Shown: piece by piece, positions 1-10,769 of the stretch
Numbering within the stretch: position 1 is the stretch's first letter
Layout of the letters: each line of letters opens with the position of its first letter
DNA from: Synaphobranchus kaupii
Lineage: Eukaryota; Chordata; Actinopteri; Anguilliformes; Synaphobranchidae
Assembly (NCBI GenBank): GCA_029718625.1
Contig: CM056377.1
Span: forward strand, 109,714,266 to 109,778,265
Direction of reading: 5' to 3'
DNA: 64,000 nt
The notes under the pieces: model-generated
Seen by the model: the letters and a program-made list of their open reading frames with translations, nothing else
Databases searched by the model: none
What the model was told of the DNA's origin: nothing
Made by a program: the position numbers and the translations under genes

Positions 1-771
1 TCATTTGCTTTGAATCATCTCAGAATATATGCTTGAGACCATGATCTTGATTGAAGACAGCACAAGGTTCATATTGTGAAGTCAGTGAAAAGTAATTGAT
101 TATTCTGAAAGCTAATCTAGTTGCAGTCAGAGATCCCATGAACCATAATAAGTTATATCATGTCCAACAAGATTTTGTAATTACTCAGGGATAGAACATT
201 GCATGTAGAAGGTGACAGCCTAAATTAAAATAAATGACTTTAACATGTAATATGATTAATTGGCTGGATGTCATTTTGTATTACAAGTTCATTACAGGAG
301 AGCTGCTCTTACAAAATAAAACAACACTTAATGGGTCTTGGTTTCATGAATTGATCTTTTTTTCTGGAAGCAGGCATAAGCTTTCGAAATTCCATCTTTG
401 GAAGCTTAGTTTTTCCTCCTTTGTCTATGACAATTTAACTTTTTTTTTTGTTTGTTTACATGTTATACACATTTAGCACAAATATCACAAAGGTACACAA
501 GTAAAAACCCTTTTCCTACACAACCACTGAATTAAGCACAGCTGTATATGCTTGGTTTGCTACAGTTTTCATACAAGTTGTCGTGTGTGCCAGCTGAAAA
601 AAAAGATCATGTGCTCAGTTTCTATAAATAAATTGAAAGACATGTATGCCGGGCCATTTTCACAATTAATTTGTAACTCATTTCTCATCCCATCATAAAA
701 AGAAATTCACATTTTATTCAATTTATTTAATTGTGAACATTCAGTAAGTTACATGAACACTAGAAATATAC
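1..771. other. Non-coding, no recognisable feature
   Basis: AT-rich sequence. The only reading frames are short and show no domain, repeat composition or splice context that supports a gene. Confidence 0.6.
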
Positions 772-1325
772 AGATGGGTGACAAATGAAAGGAAAAAACA
801 ACAAAGTGTTTTAGTAAGGTGTTGGGCCGCCACGAGCCGCTAGAACAGGTTCAATACGTACACCTTGGCATGGATTCTACCTCTAGTCTAGCATAGATTC
901 TAGTCTGGAGCTCTACTGGAGGGATGGAACACTATTCTACCAAAAGATATTCCCTCATTTGGTGCCTTGATGATGATGGTGGAGAGCGCTGTCTAACCTG
1001 TCAGTCCAAAATCTCCCATAGGTGTTCAATTGGGTTGAGATCTGGTGACTAAGAAGGCCATAGCATATGATTGATATAATTTTCATACTCATCAATCTAT
1101 TCAGTGACCCCTCGTGCCCTGTGTATGGGGGCATTGTCATCCTGGAAGAGACCACTCCCATCAGGATATAAATGTTTCATCATAGGATAAAGGTGATCAC
1201 TCAGAAAAACTTTATTGATTTGCAGTGACCCTTCCCTCTAAGGGGACAAGTGGACCCAAACCATGCCAGGAAAATGCCCGCCACAGCATAACAGAGCCAC
1301 CGGACCCCCTCACTGTAGGGGGTTT
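772..1325 (-). mobile_element. Tc1/mariner transposon relic with transposase C-terminal part
   Basis: On the minus strand the sequence encodes scattered pieces of a Tc1-type DDE transposase. A GLFQDDNA block around 1133-1152 carries the second catalytic Asp. An SPDLNPIEH block around 1025-1050 carries the third acidic residue. These blocks lie in frames interrupted by stops and indels, so the element is dead. The left edge (GGGTGACAAATGAAAGGAAA) resembles the edge of fish Tc1 elements. The right part beyond about 1325 is lost. Family assignment rests on motifs seen by eye. Confidence 0.8.
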
Positions 1326-2253
1326 TCTTTTAATTTGTCACCCGTCTGTATATTTCTGTTTTGCTACACGACAAGTGTAGAAGAGTCTTTACCAGTCTTT
1401 TCAGGTGGAGATCCAGAACGCTTGTTGCTTTTGCTAATTGTGGAAAAGCACTGTAATTAAAGATTCTCATTAATGGAAGGAAATGAGTCCATATCAGTAA
1501 GGTGGCATTCATTGTCACGCTCAGGAATAGCAGCTGTCTGTGCAGTTTCCTCCAGGTGTAGGGGGACAGGAGCATGTTCCCTTCCAGTTTCAGTCGCACT
1601 CTTGTTGTGAATGATTGTTTTGTTATTTGTATTCCACTTCAGATCCAACCATTTGTTTTTTAATCCTTACAATGTCTGGCAGAGAAAATGTCATTTTCTG
1701 CCAAGCCAAAGTTTCTCTCATACTTGTTGTGTTGCTCCCAAGACAGGCAAAAGATTTATCTTTACTTATACCTTAGACATTATTTCCATCTTAGATTGAA
1801 AGAAATGTATTATTGAGCAGTTTTTGCTGGTGGAGCATCGCATTTTGTGGTGAAATATCCCATAGCCTCTTAAAGTGTTAAGCTATCAGGCCTGTCACAG
1901 ATCATCAAACTATTTCTCAGCAACAAAGAAATCAAAGTAAACCGTATTTTTTATTTTCCAAGGATCAGTCTCTTCTGATATTACTTAAATGTGATATTAT
2001 TTTCTGTGATAGAAGAATTGGTATGTTTTTGCTTTTTCTGATAAATGAGAGAAGGTTTACTGCTAGTTGGATTGTGGTAATCTACTCCGCAATCCAATGA
2101 TAGAACCCTCATTGACTGGATTAATTTTGTCTGCCTGGTTATTTATTTATTTCTTTATTTATTTATTGCTTTGGACACCCATATCTTGCAGATTTATAGG
2201 AGTAACTAAAACTAAGATAAGTGAATGCAGATCTCAGATATTTATTTAGCTAT
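1326..2253. other. Non-coding, no recognisable feature
   Basis: Small frames here show no family similarity. A short TTTA-rich stretch lies near 2140-2170. Confidence 0.5.
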
Positions 2254-2265
2254 AAAGATGCTATG

Positions 2266-2641
2266 GCTGCGGTGGTACAACGGTAAGAGCTCCGAGGATC
2301 GGGGTTAGCGCCCCGGTCCTGCCAGATCCGAGCATGGCTGGCGCCCTGTGGGAGCAGCAATTGGCGGCTGCTTCCGGGTGGGGGGAGGGGCTCGGAGAGA
2401 ATCGCTGCACGCATAGCGGCCCTGGGCGGGCTGGAATCACGGTCAGGAGCTAGGAGGAGTCGCGCCCTGAAGAGGATGTGGCGCCCTCCCGTCCTACTGC
2501 CAGCTGACGGGGTTGTGTAGCGGTGATTCTCTAGCGGTTGCTACACGGGGGCAATTGAATTAGAATAGGGGTTCAATTGGCTACTAAATTGGGAGAAAAA
2601 TGGGGAAAAATCAGAAACAAATTTTTTTAAATTTTAAAAAA
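2266..2641 (+). mobile_element. tRNA-derived SINE, copy A (internally shortened head)
   Basis: The element begins with a pol III A-box-like block (GGTGGTACAACGGTAAGAGC) and has a degenerate B-box (GGGGTTAGCGCCCC). A GC-rich body follows, then a tail containing ATTGGCTACTAAATTGGGAG and an A/T-rich end. A perfect 12-bp target-site duplication (AAAGATGCTATG) lies at 2254-2265 and 2642-2653, which fixes both ends. It is the same family as 41861-42258. Compared with that copy it lacks about 27 bp between the A and B boxes, the part that forms the anticodon arm. Confidence 0.92.
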
Positions 2642-3129
2642 AAAGATGCTATGAAATGCCAATAATTTGCATGGCAATAAAAACAAATCATAAGTGCTGA
2701 TAGAATAGATTTTAAAGAGAAAAGTTAATAAACAAGTTATTTGAACTTATTTGATTATTTTACCTTTATAACACTGTTCACAGGCTAGTTTATAACTGGC
2801 AGAGATAATAGAGGATTCCTTAACAATTTGAGGTGCAGCATTGGTCGGTTAACTTATGGTTGTTCTTGGAGGTAATTAAATTTTTCTTTTCTGGTCAAAA
2901 TAATTATCAGTATGATACTGGTATGTACAAATCACAGGGATTTTTGGAGCAACAACTCTTCCACAGTAAAAACGTTCAGTGTTAAAGTAACTCTTCCAAT
3001 GTACATGTGGTCTCTATTGGACTCATACACTGCCCGGCCAAAAAAAAAGTTGCACACTCTAATATTTCGTTGGACCGCCTTTAGCTTTGATTACGGCGTG
3101 CATTTGTTGTGGCATTGTTTCGACAACCT

Positions 3130-5075
3130 TGTAAGAGGGGAGTCGAAGGCTGCCATGTGTGAAGATGCTTCAAAGGACCAGAGGGCCTTGTAATAAAACA
3201 ATATAACTCTGACTTCCTTTGGGTTTGCATCCCATTTGTTCTAAAGGATGTCCTCACCTGGGAAAGGACTGTGATAAGAGGAAGTTGGACTGTTTGGGCA
3301 TGGGTGTGTTTGTGTGTTCTAGGGGCACTTATGGCAGAAGAGGCCATTAAGCCCCTGGCCAAAACAATACATCTGGGATCTGTCCCGTCTCTCAGGCTGA
3401 CACCTCAGTTCATTGCACCCCCCTTCTCTCCTGGATTAAGACTCAGTTTAAATGGTCAACAGACCCTGTAAAACTTACAAACATTGCACATGTGATTCTT
3501 ATATTGTTACATTATGTCTTATGTAGTAGTAACAGGAATTGCATGTAAAATGGTTCATCAGAAGGGAATTTTCATGACAACTGCAACATAATAATATTTA
3601 ATCTGTTAATAATCATCATAATGGTAAGCTGTTTGGTATGGATGTAATCCAGTAAAATAAAGGAATCAAATGAGATACATTTCATACCAAATGGAGTTTA
3701 ATAAAACATAGTTCCAATAACTCAGGAAAAACTGTAACACTGGAATGTCCTCTCTGGTAATCAACTCCTTTTCCCTTCACCCTACCCAGCAACGGTGGGG
3801 GTTTAGATTCCCGATTCGACCACACCTCCAGGTTAATTTATGGCACTGCCGCCTGGTTCAAACGCAGGATTTGGCTTAAAAGAAAGGGAGACACACTTAT
3901 CAGGAAGCATCGTAACCGATCTCCCACACCATGCAGATTGTGTATTTTGGGTAAGGAAGATCGCATCCGATCTCCCACACCGTGCAGACTCCGTGTATAC
4001 TCTGTGTTTGTGTTTGGAAAATCGTAACTGATCTCCCACACAGTGCAGATTATGTATGTATGTGTGTGTAGTTAAAGCAGGCCGGGTAAGATATTTACTC
4101 TGTGTTTTCTATTCTTAATTTGTATGTTTTGTAATTGACCTAATTTTAAGATAATGACCTACCTGCCTGTGAATAAATTCTTATTATTTTAACTTGCGTG
4201 GTCTCCATGACTCTATTCCATTTTCTACCCTTTCAGCCTAAATTACGACTGAATACTCGGGGAAAATTCTGACCAATGACCAACTGATCAGTGGTGGGGT
4301 ACAGAAAGTGGAGATTCTAAGTTGGTAGGCGGCTAAGGTCGGTCATTAACAGGTTTAGTGAATGTACGGCTCTGGGAATTTGACGTGGAGAGCCCATGGA
4401 CGTTTTACGTCGGTTCTTGTCAAATTCGCCTTAAGGAGCCCTTTTAGTGCACGCTAACCTGGGCTCGCAACTATCGATGTAAAATATAATACATGTATTG
4501 TGTTAGCCAGACCCCAACCTCTGAGTTTCTCCACCGAACCGAGATTCGGCAATAGTGTTAATCCCGGGAGCATATATTGAGTAATGGTGGCATACAAGGA
4601 AGAGTCGAGTGTACTCACTCTGAGCTTCACGCATGATTAAAGTAAATTCTAAATTATATTTTAATAATTACGAGTAAACCAATTGTAACTGTTACGCGTA
4701 CTGTTTGGGATCATAGATATATTCAATGTGTCGTTCAGCTCCTGTGTGTATGTTCTAATGCTTCCATTGGAATATTGACATTTGGACGACAGGTCGGATA
4801 TATCCGTGATAACAACATGGCCCCGTTTACGAACGGAGAATTATAAGAATCGTACTGATCCGTTTCAGGCCTGTCTTAAGCGGGATATGGAGCAGCGCAT
4901 TCATATCTGACTCGTGGCGACGGACTCAGTATATTCTTAAATGTACTTGTAATATATACATGACCGGAGGATAAATCACTGAATTCTTTATTTACATCAC
5001 AACAGCAAAGGAAAAACATATTTACTCCTTCCCCTCCAGCTATTCCCTCATTGGTCTAGCTGTGCGGGTTCTACA
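3130..5075 (+). mobile_element. Probable solo LTR inserted into the Tc1 element
   Basis: The insert begins TGTAAGAGGGG and ends GGTTCTACA, so its termini are TGTA...TACA. It is flanked by the 4-bp direct repeat ACCT (3126-3129 and 5076-5079). The uninterrupted Tc1 copy at 50 kb has a single ACAACCTTATGC at this point, which identifies the empty site. Three 50-60-bp direct repeats at 3909-4072 resemble U3 enhancer repeats. AATAAA at about 4172 could be the LTR polyadenylation signal and sets the plus orientation. No gag, pol or env coding sequence is visible. At 1.95 kb it is long for an LTR, and the strand depends on that poly(A) reading. Confidence 0.65.
3909..4072 (+). repeat. Three tandem 50-60-bp repeats in the LTR
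   Basis: Units start at 3909, 3960 and 4021. Each contains an ATCG..CCGATCTCCCACAC core followed by TGCAGA and a TG-rich tail. Their place upstream of the putative poly(A) signal fits U3 enhancer repeats. Confidence 0.75.
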
Positions 5076-5082
5076 ACCTTAT

Positions 5083-5470
5083 GCAATGTCACAACATTTA
5101 TTTCCATCCAGAGTAGCATAAGTTTTTGGTTGAGATCTTGTATTGACGACGGCACATCCCAAAGACTTTCAATGGGGTTAAGGTCAGGAATCTGGTGGTT
5201 AATTCATGTGTGAAAATGATTCCTCATGCTCCCTGAACCACTCTTTCACAATTTGAGCCCGATGAATCTTGGCATTGTCATCCTGGCATATGCCCATTGA
5301 TGGGATAACCTGGTCATTCAGTACATTCAGGTACTTCGCTGACTTAATTTTATTGCTGCATAATGTTGCTGAGCCTAGACCTGACCAACTGAAGCAACCC
5401 CAGATCATAACACTGCCTCCAGAGGCTTTTACAGTGGGCACTATGCATGACAGGTGCAATGGCGACTTTT
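5083..5470 (-). pseudogene. Tc1 transposase, C-terminal fragment
   Basis: Reading leftward, the fragment has the [10 protein letters not shown] block, then [11 protein letters not shown] with the second catalytic Asp, then HEESFSHMN before an in-frame stop. The downstream [11 protein letters not shown] block with the catalytic Glu is in another frame. The same two-nucleotide loss just before PDLNP is present in the 50-kb copy. The N-terminal helix-turn-helix domain and the first catalytic Asp are missing, so no active enzyme can be made. Confidence 0.85.
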
Positions 5471-5489
5471 TTTTTGGCCAGGCAGTGTA

Positions 5490-6145
5490 TAAACTCTGTT
5501 CGAGTTTAATTAACAATTTCACTGTGTAGTCATATGCAGTAGAAGCGTGGCGATAAAAAACCTTTCAAAGAAAAGTTAAAATACACCAAATTTCATTTGA
5601 ATAATTTATTGAAATGTTACTTGCTACTTGCATTAATTTGACTATATTTTTTAATAGGCTCTTATTCTGTAACTATACATTTTTCTGTAACTTTTTATAA
5701 GTAAATAACTGGTAACCAAACAAGCCACAAGCTGGATTTCAGAATGTAATTTTTTCTTTTTTTTATATGCCTGTTTTCCAAAAGAAGCAGAATAAGAAGC
5801 ACCACAATAATAACCTGTCACAACCACAGAATTCTATCTGAAAATGAAAGCATCACTAGTTGTATGTTGAAATATCATAACTATTATTTGTGGAATTTCA
5901 TTAGAGAAGACGCAGTCTTTTCAGTTTCTTAAAAGATGCACCATTGTAGAAACGTGCAGCCAAATGTCATACATTTTCAAGTTGAAATGCCTTAAAGCAT
6001 GTATATGTGTTGATTAGCTTACAGAGAAACTAAAAACTACTGACTAAATGGAAGGATAGCTACTACTGAGCTACCACTGACCGAAATGTGAGTTCAGAGC
6101 AAGCAAGATTAGACATATTATTAAAGATACAGCATGAGGGAACAA
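5490..6145. other. Non-coding, no recognisable feature
   Basis: AT-rich flank between the Tc1 derivative and the next LTR. Nothing recognised. Confidence 0.5.
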
Positions 6146-6150
6146 GGCTC

Positions 6151-8196
6151 TGTAATGGGGCGTGACGTGTGAGGTGGGAGGAGCCAAACGCAGCAAGGGG
6201 AATCATTAAGCCCTTAGGCCACTAAGGCGGGATACCCCGCAGATAAGGGAAGGAGACAAGACAAGGGACACAAACACACCACAGCTACAGACCGGCTCAC
6301 TGTTACACCAGAGCCAGGAATATAACGCCCTGTCTCGATAACGAGACGCATACGAACAGGCGAGTAGCACAATGGCACAAACACACACAACAAATAAACA
6401 CAGGCACTGCAAAAATAATACGATAGTGTGAGCAGGCGAGAGGAACAGATCCAACGTTCCGTGGCTTAAAAGCTTGCAGTCACACGCAAACATGTCCAAC
6501 ATCATAACAGGTCTCCCTAAGAGACGAATTGCACCGAAGGACGAACAAAACTACAGTTCCGAACCATCGCCCACATCTCCTATACACAGAGAAGGAAAGC
6601 ACAAAAAGAGATGAAGGACAGCTGCACCTAAACCATAGGCTAACCTGACTAACACAAGCATAAACCCTGCCTCTCAGACAGGAGAAATGTAACGAGGCGA
6701 ACAGGAACAGATAATTAACGTTCCACGGCTTCAAGGCTCGCAGTCACACGCAAACATGTCCACAATATCATCCAGTCTCCCTAAGAGACGAATTGCACCG
6801 AAAGACGAACAGAACTACAGTTCCGAACCATCGCCCACAACTCCTATACACGGAGAAGGAAAGCACAAAAAGAGATGAACCGGACAGCTGCACCCTAACC
6901 ATGGGTTAAACAGACTAACACGAGCACAAGCCCTGCCTCACAGACAGGAGAAAAGAAACTAGGCGAACTAGAACAGAGATTTAAAGTTCTATGACTAGTT
7001 AGATATGTGCGCAGTCCAATGCAGCAAACGTACCTGGGCAAACACCCGATCTCCCAAGAGGGAGAGACATTTACAGGCGAGCCGACGGAGCACCGTCTTC
7101 CCATAACTTACTAACCAGAGACTCACGCAAACTAGCTCAAACGCGCCCTAGCCTCTTAATAAGGAGACAGATAACGAGGCAAACAGGAACAGAGACTTAA
7201 CGTTCCATGGCTACTTAAATAAGTATGCAGTCTAATCCACAAGACTCACGCACACTTAATCACACAAGCGCCCTAGCCTCTTAAAAAGGAGAAAGGTAAC
7301 GAGGCAAACAGGAACAGAGACTTAACGTTCCATGGCTACTTAAATAAGTTCGCAGTCTAATGCAGCAAACATACCTGGGTAAACACCCGATCTCACATGA
7401 GAAACATTTTACAGGTGAGCCGACGGAGCACCGTCGTCCCAAAACTTACTAACCAAAAGACACCGCGAACTTAAATAAACATACGCCCTAGCCTCACAGT
7501 AAAGGAATAAGTAACAAAACCCCGACTCACAACAAAGGAGAACGCAGTCTATGAGAAGGAGACAAAACAGGAATAAACGTACCAAGCTACTAACTGGCTT
7601 AACGTAACCCGGAAATCAGTAGAAGCTAACACGCCAGGTCTCTCTATAAGAAAACCATAAACCGGCGAAAAGGGACAAAGAACAGCTACTCTACACTTCT
7701 ATAAGCTAAGCAACCCAGCCGAAGCGAAACGCCAGATCTCACATGAGACGACATGCACCGAGAGGCGAACAGAACACAGTTCCGACCATCGCCCAAATCT
7801 CCATCCACGGAGGAAAACGCACACAGGCGAACTAGAGCAGAGATTTTACAGTCCCAAACTTCTACGAGATAATCCACTAGTAAGCCAGCAAGAAATAAGC
7901 CCTGCCTCACCAAGAGATGTTAAAAATGGGCGAGTAGCCAAAATGGTACGAGCACTCACAGCCAAACAAACACCACAATACAAAACAATAACAATTAACA
8001 ATTAATGTCGAAGCCCCGAACGAAGGGAACGGTAGGCTTATATAACTCTCAGGTGACCACGCAACAGGTGTAAAAGCTTAACCAGAAACTCCCCCAACTC
8101 AGCAGGGCGGAGCAAGCATCTACCAACAGGGCAGCGCCCTCGCGTGGCCACCAAGGAAAACGACCGCATGGGACAACAGGGTCCAAAACCATGACA
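6151..8196 (-). mobile_element. Solo LTR, about 2.05 kb, gypsy/ERV-like
   Basis: Read on the minus strand it starts TGTCATGGTTTTGG and ends CATTACA. A perfect 5-bp target-site duplication GGCTC flanks it (6146-6150 and 8197-8201), showing LTR-type integration and that both ends are intact. A TATA-like TATATAA lies at about 8037-8045 in minus orientation, preceded by ACACCTGTTG. This promoter block resembles those of the LTRs at 14213-15141 and 52248-52959. The lower-coordinate half is built of internal tandem repeats. There is no internal coding region, so it is most likely a recombined solo LTR. The superfamily cannot be fixed without its pol gene. Confidence 0.85.
6434..7450 (-). repeat. 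Tandem repeats inside the 2-kb LTR
   Basis: The core AACGTTCC(A/G)TGGCT recurs at about 6453, 6717, 6983 (diverged), 7199 and 7324. The spacings are about 264, 266, 216 and 125 bp. Longer blocks such as AGACGAATTGCACCGAA and ACACCCGATCTC also recur. The shortening spacing suggests successive duplications with partial loss of the unit. Confidence 0.85.
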
Positions 8197-8201
8197 GGCT
8201 C

Positions 8202-9880
8202 ACCTTTAACTGTGAATGGTGCATTGAAATGTGTGCTGTACACAAGAAGATACCGTTGTTTTGATGTTATTTTGCCACTCCCTCGGCATCTTTCTCCCAA
8301 CTATTTGGATTTTAGATGGACCCAACAGCCATTTCAGGGAGAAGTGTTTTACAGTTGTTTTTTTTGTTTTTTTATCAGTGCAAAGTGTGACTTATATTTT
8401 GCATAAATGTTAATAACAAAGAGAATCTCTATATTGTATAAGAAGTTTGAAAATACGTAATTATACATTTCTAAATGAGGTGTGTATCCCTGAGGGCCTA
8501 TTGGAGTTTGAATTTGCCGTCATCTCAGATGAGAACACATCTAATGCAGTGCGAGTAGATGGTTTGTATTTTTCTAGCCTCCCAGTTGTAAACCTATTCC
8601 AAGGTGGTGTGTAAGAACACCAGTTAGCAAGGGATCACTGCACCTCCGAGGTGTGCTGTGGGACCGAGGATGGACACATAACCTTTACTAACTTGTCGGC
8701 TCAGCCGAATAGACAGAAATGGGGGTGAAAAGGTTGCACAGATGTTGGATTCTCTCCACTGGCTCCTCTGACACAGAGGGCCCAGGGGCTACAGAGATGC
8801 CAGAAGGAGACACAGCCTTGGTGCAGACCTTTTCTGAGAGGTGCTCTGAGTTAATGCCCCATCAGCTCTTCTCCTGCTGCGAGATTACCCGGCAAAATGT
8901 GACTCATGTTGTCCTCACCTTTCCTTTTTCTCTGAAGATGAATGGGTTAAATTAAAATGGTTTCATTATTTATAAATTTATAAATAGATACATTTTGTTT
9001 GCATATACTTAGAGAAACTGTCCTATAAACGAACTTACACCACGATACAAAAAAAACAACCCCCCAAATATGGAGGGGTGCATTCTATTGCATATTTTTT
9101 TGTTATGTTACTTCATTGACCCACATGCCAGCCTACATGATCGCTGAGTTTGTGTCTGTGCAGGGGCCCATGGACGTGACAGGAGCACATTCATGGTGTG
9201 TGTTGAGGGTTGGTGGCGCATTTTCAACTGCATCATTTGCCGCCCCCAAGCACTTGTTGCCCTAGACACTTGCCTATGCTGCCTATGCCTTGGACCGCCA
9301 CTGGTGGAAGCCGTAAGGGTGCACTTACTATTTCACACAAGTCTCATGCTAAGATCCCAACAATCGGCGAGCAGTCTTCTGTTGTCCATGCAGTGCTGAG
9401 CTGGCCCCCGAGGTTATAACTTGGTAACCAGCAGATTGCATCGACATATTGCTAGTTTGGAGTAGAGCCCAACGCATTGAAAGCCATCACGTGTTTGGCT
9501 ATTTCTAGAATATGCTTCCCAGGGGCTAACCTGTGAATCTGGTGTTTAAGGTAGAATAAAAACATTATTCTTTCCTTCTGTCATACAGGTAAAAAACCTT
9601 TACTAAATTATTCTAATCTAGTTGGAGTAAAATTGTGTCCGTAAACTTGAAATATTTGTGCATTGGGTAACGTTCCTCACATTTGATCCCGAACCACTGC
9701 AAGTCTTACATTGGACAGCTACAGTGGGAACATATAACAGAATAAAAACCAAAACGTTTTTATCAAATGCACAACTGTGATACACAAGACCAACAACAAA
9801 ATGTGAGACAAATGCAAATGTATAAAGATACACAGATGTATTCCATTTGTGACTAGTGTTTTTCTACAGAGATAAATTCC
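8202..9880. other. Non-coding, no recognisable feature
   Basis: Short open frames near 8191-8413, 8719-8955 and 9193-9419 have no recognisable domain or exon context. No repeat family was recognised. Confidence 0.5.
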
Positions 9881-10194
9881 TGGTCAGGGTCACGGGGGGT
9901 GCTGGAGCCTATCCCAGCATGCATCGGGTGAGAGGCAGGAATACACCCTGGACAGGCCGCCAATCCATCACAGGGCACTCACACACTTATACCTATGGGC
10001 AATTTTGAGTCTCCAATTAGCCTAACCTGCATGTCTTTGGACTGTGGGAGGAAACCGGAGTACCCAGAGGAAACCCACGTGGACACAGGGAGAACATGCA
10101 AACTCCACACAGAAAGGCCCTCGGCCGGGATTTGAACTCGGTACCTTCTTGCTGTGAGGCGACAGTGCTAACCACTGCACCACCGTGCCGCCGG
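9881..10194 (-). mobile_element. Mermaid/DANA-like tRNA-derived SINE
   Basis: On the minus strand it starts GGCGGCACGGTGGTGCAGTGG, the tRNA-like head with its A box, followed by a B-box region (CCGAGTTCAAATCCCGG). The body, which includes TGGGTTTCCTCTGGGTACTCC and GACTGTGGG-type blocks, is the classic body of this abundant fish SINE. The 3' end is the CCAGGGTGTATTCCTGCCTC...GGCTCCAGC portion. No clear duplication was seen. Confidence 0.87.
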
Positions 10195-10266
10195 TTCCAG
10201 GGGTTTATTCCTGAGTGTCTTGTATAATATACTTGAGTGTTGCTGGTGCATCATCAGGCTCATTTC

Positions 10267-10460
10267 CAGAGGTGGAAAGTCCAGGGGTCAGAAAGTAAAA
10301 GTCCTGCCATGTTTTCCTTCCACCCATGAACTGAACCAGCTGATTTCACTAATTAGTTCTACCTCCTGGTTTAAGAATTGCAATGATTAGCAAATCCAGG
10401 TGATTGGAACAAAATACTGGGGAGGCCTTTTACTTTCTGAACCTGGACCTTCCACCTCTG
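10267..10460. mobile_element. hAT-type MITE, 194 bp
   Basis: Terminal inverted repeats of about 38 bp begin CAGAGGTGGAAAG and include CAGAAAGTAAAAG. A perfect 8-bp target-site duplication CTCATTTC lies at 10259-10266 and 10461-10468. The CAGAGGTG terminus and 8-bp duplication are diagnostic of hAT. It has no coding capacity. Confidence 0.93.
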
Positions 10461-10571
10461 CTCATTTCAACCTCACTGAGAAAAAGTTATAGCCTCACAA
10501 GAAATAACCTCACCGAGGCAAATAGTCAAAACATTTTTTTATCAAACTTCAAACATCAACATATTTTACAT

Positions 10572-10761
10572 CAATGGTCCCCAACCCTGTTCCTGGAGAT
10601 CTACCATCATGTAGGTTTCATTTCAACCATATTTTTGGCACACCTGATTCTACTAATTAGCAGCTCAGTATGACCTCTAGCTGTTGAATGAGTGCTTTGT
10701 TAGGGTTGGAGTGAAAAACTACAGGATGGTAGATCTCCAGGAACAGGGTTGGGGACCACTG
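10572..10761. mobile_element. hAT-type MITE, 190 bp
   Basis: Near-perfect inverted repeats of about 34 bp begin CARTGGTCCCCAACCCTG and continue through GGAGATCTACCATC. The flanks TTTTACAT (10564-10571) and TTTTATAT (10762-10769) form an 8-bp duplication with one change. It is a different hAT subfamily from the MITE about 110 bp to its left. Confidence 0.9.
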
Positions 10762-10769
10762 TTTTATAT

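Larger units (their letters stand above)
3028..5487 (-). mobile_element. Tc1-like deletion derivative, split by an LTR insertion
   Basis: The termini are inverted repeats starting CACTGCCYGGCCAAAAAAAA, flanked by TA at 3026-3027 and 5488-5489. Without the inserted LTR (3130-5075) and its 4-bp duplication the element is about 510 bp. It retains the C-terminal half of a Tc1 transposase on the minus strand and has lost the N-terminal half. It shares its 5' deletion junction with the copy at 50315-50857. Confidence 0.88.

Noticed and set aside
2266..2350. Functional tRNA gene
   Set aside because: The A and B boxes belong to a SINE with target-site duplications and no foldable full cloverleaf. 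The same holds for 41861-41950.
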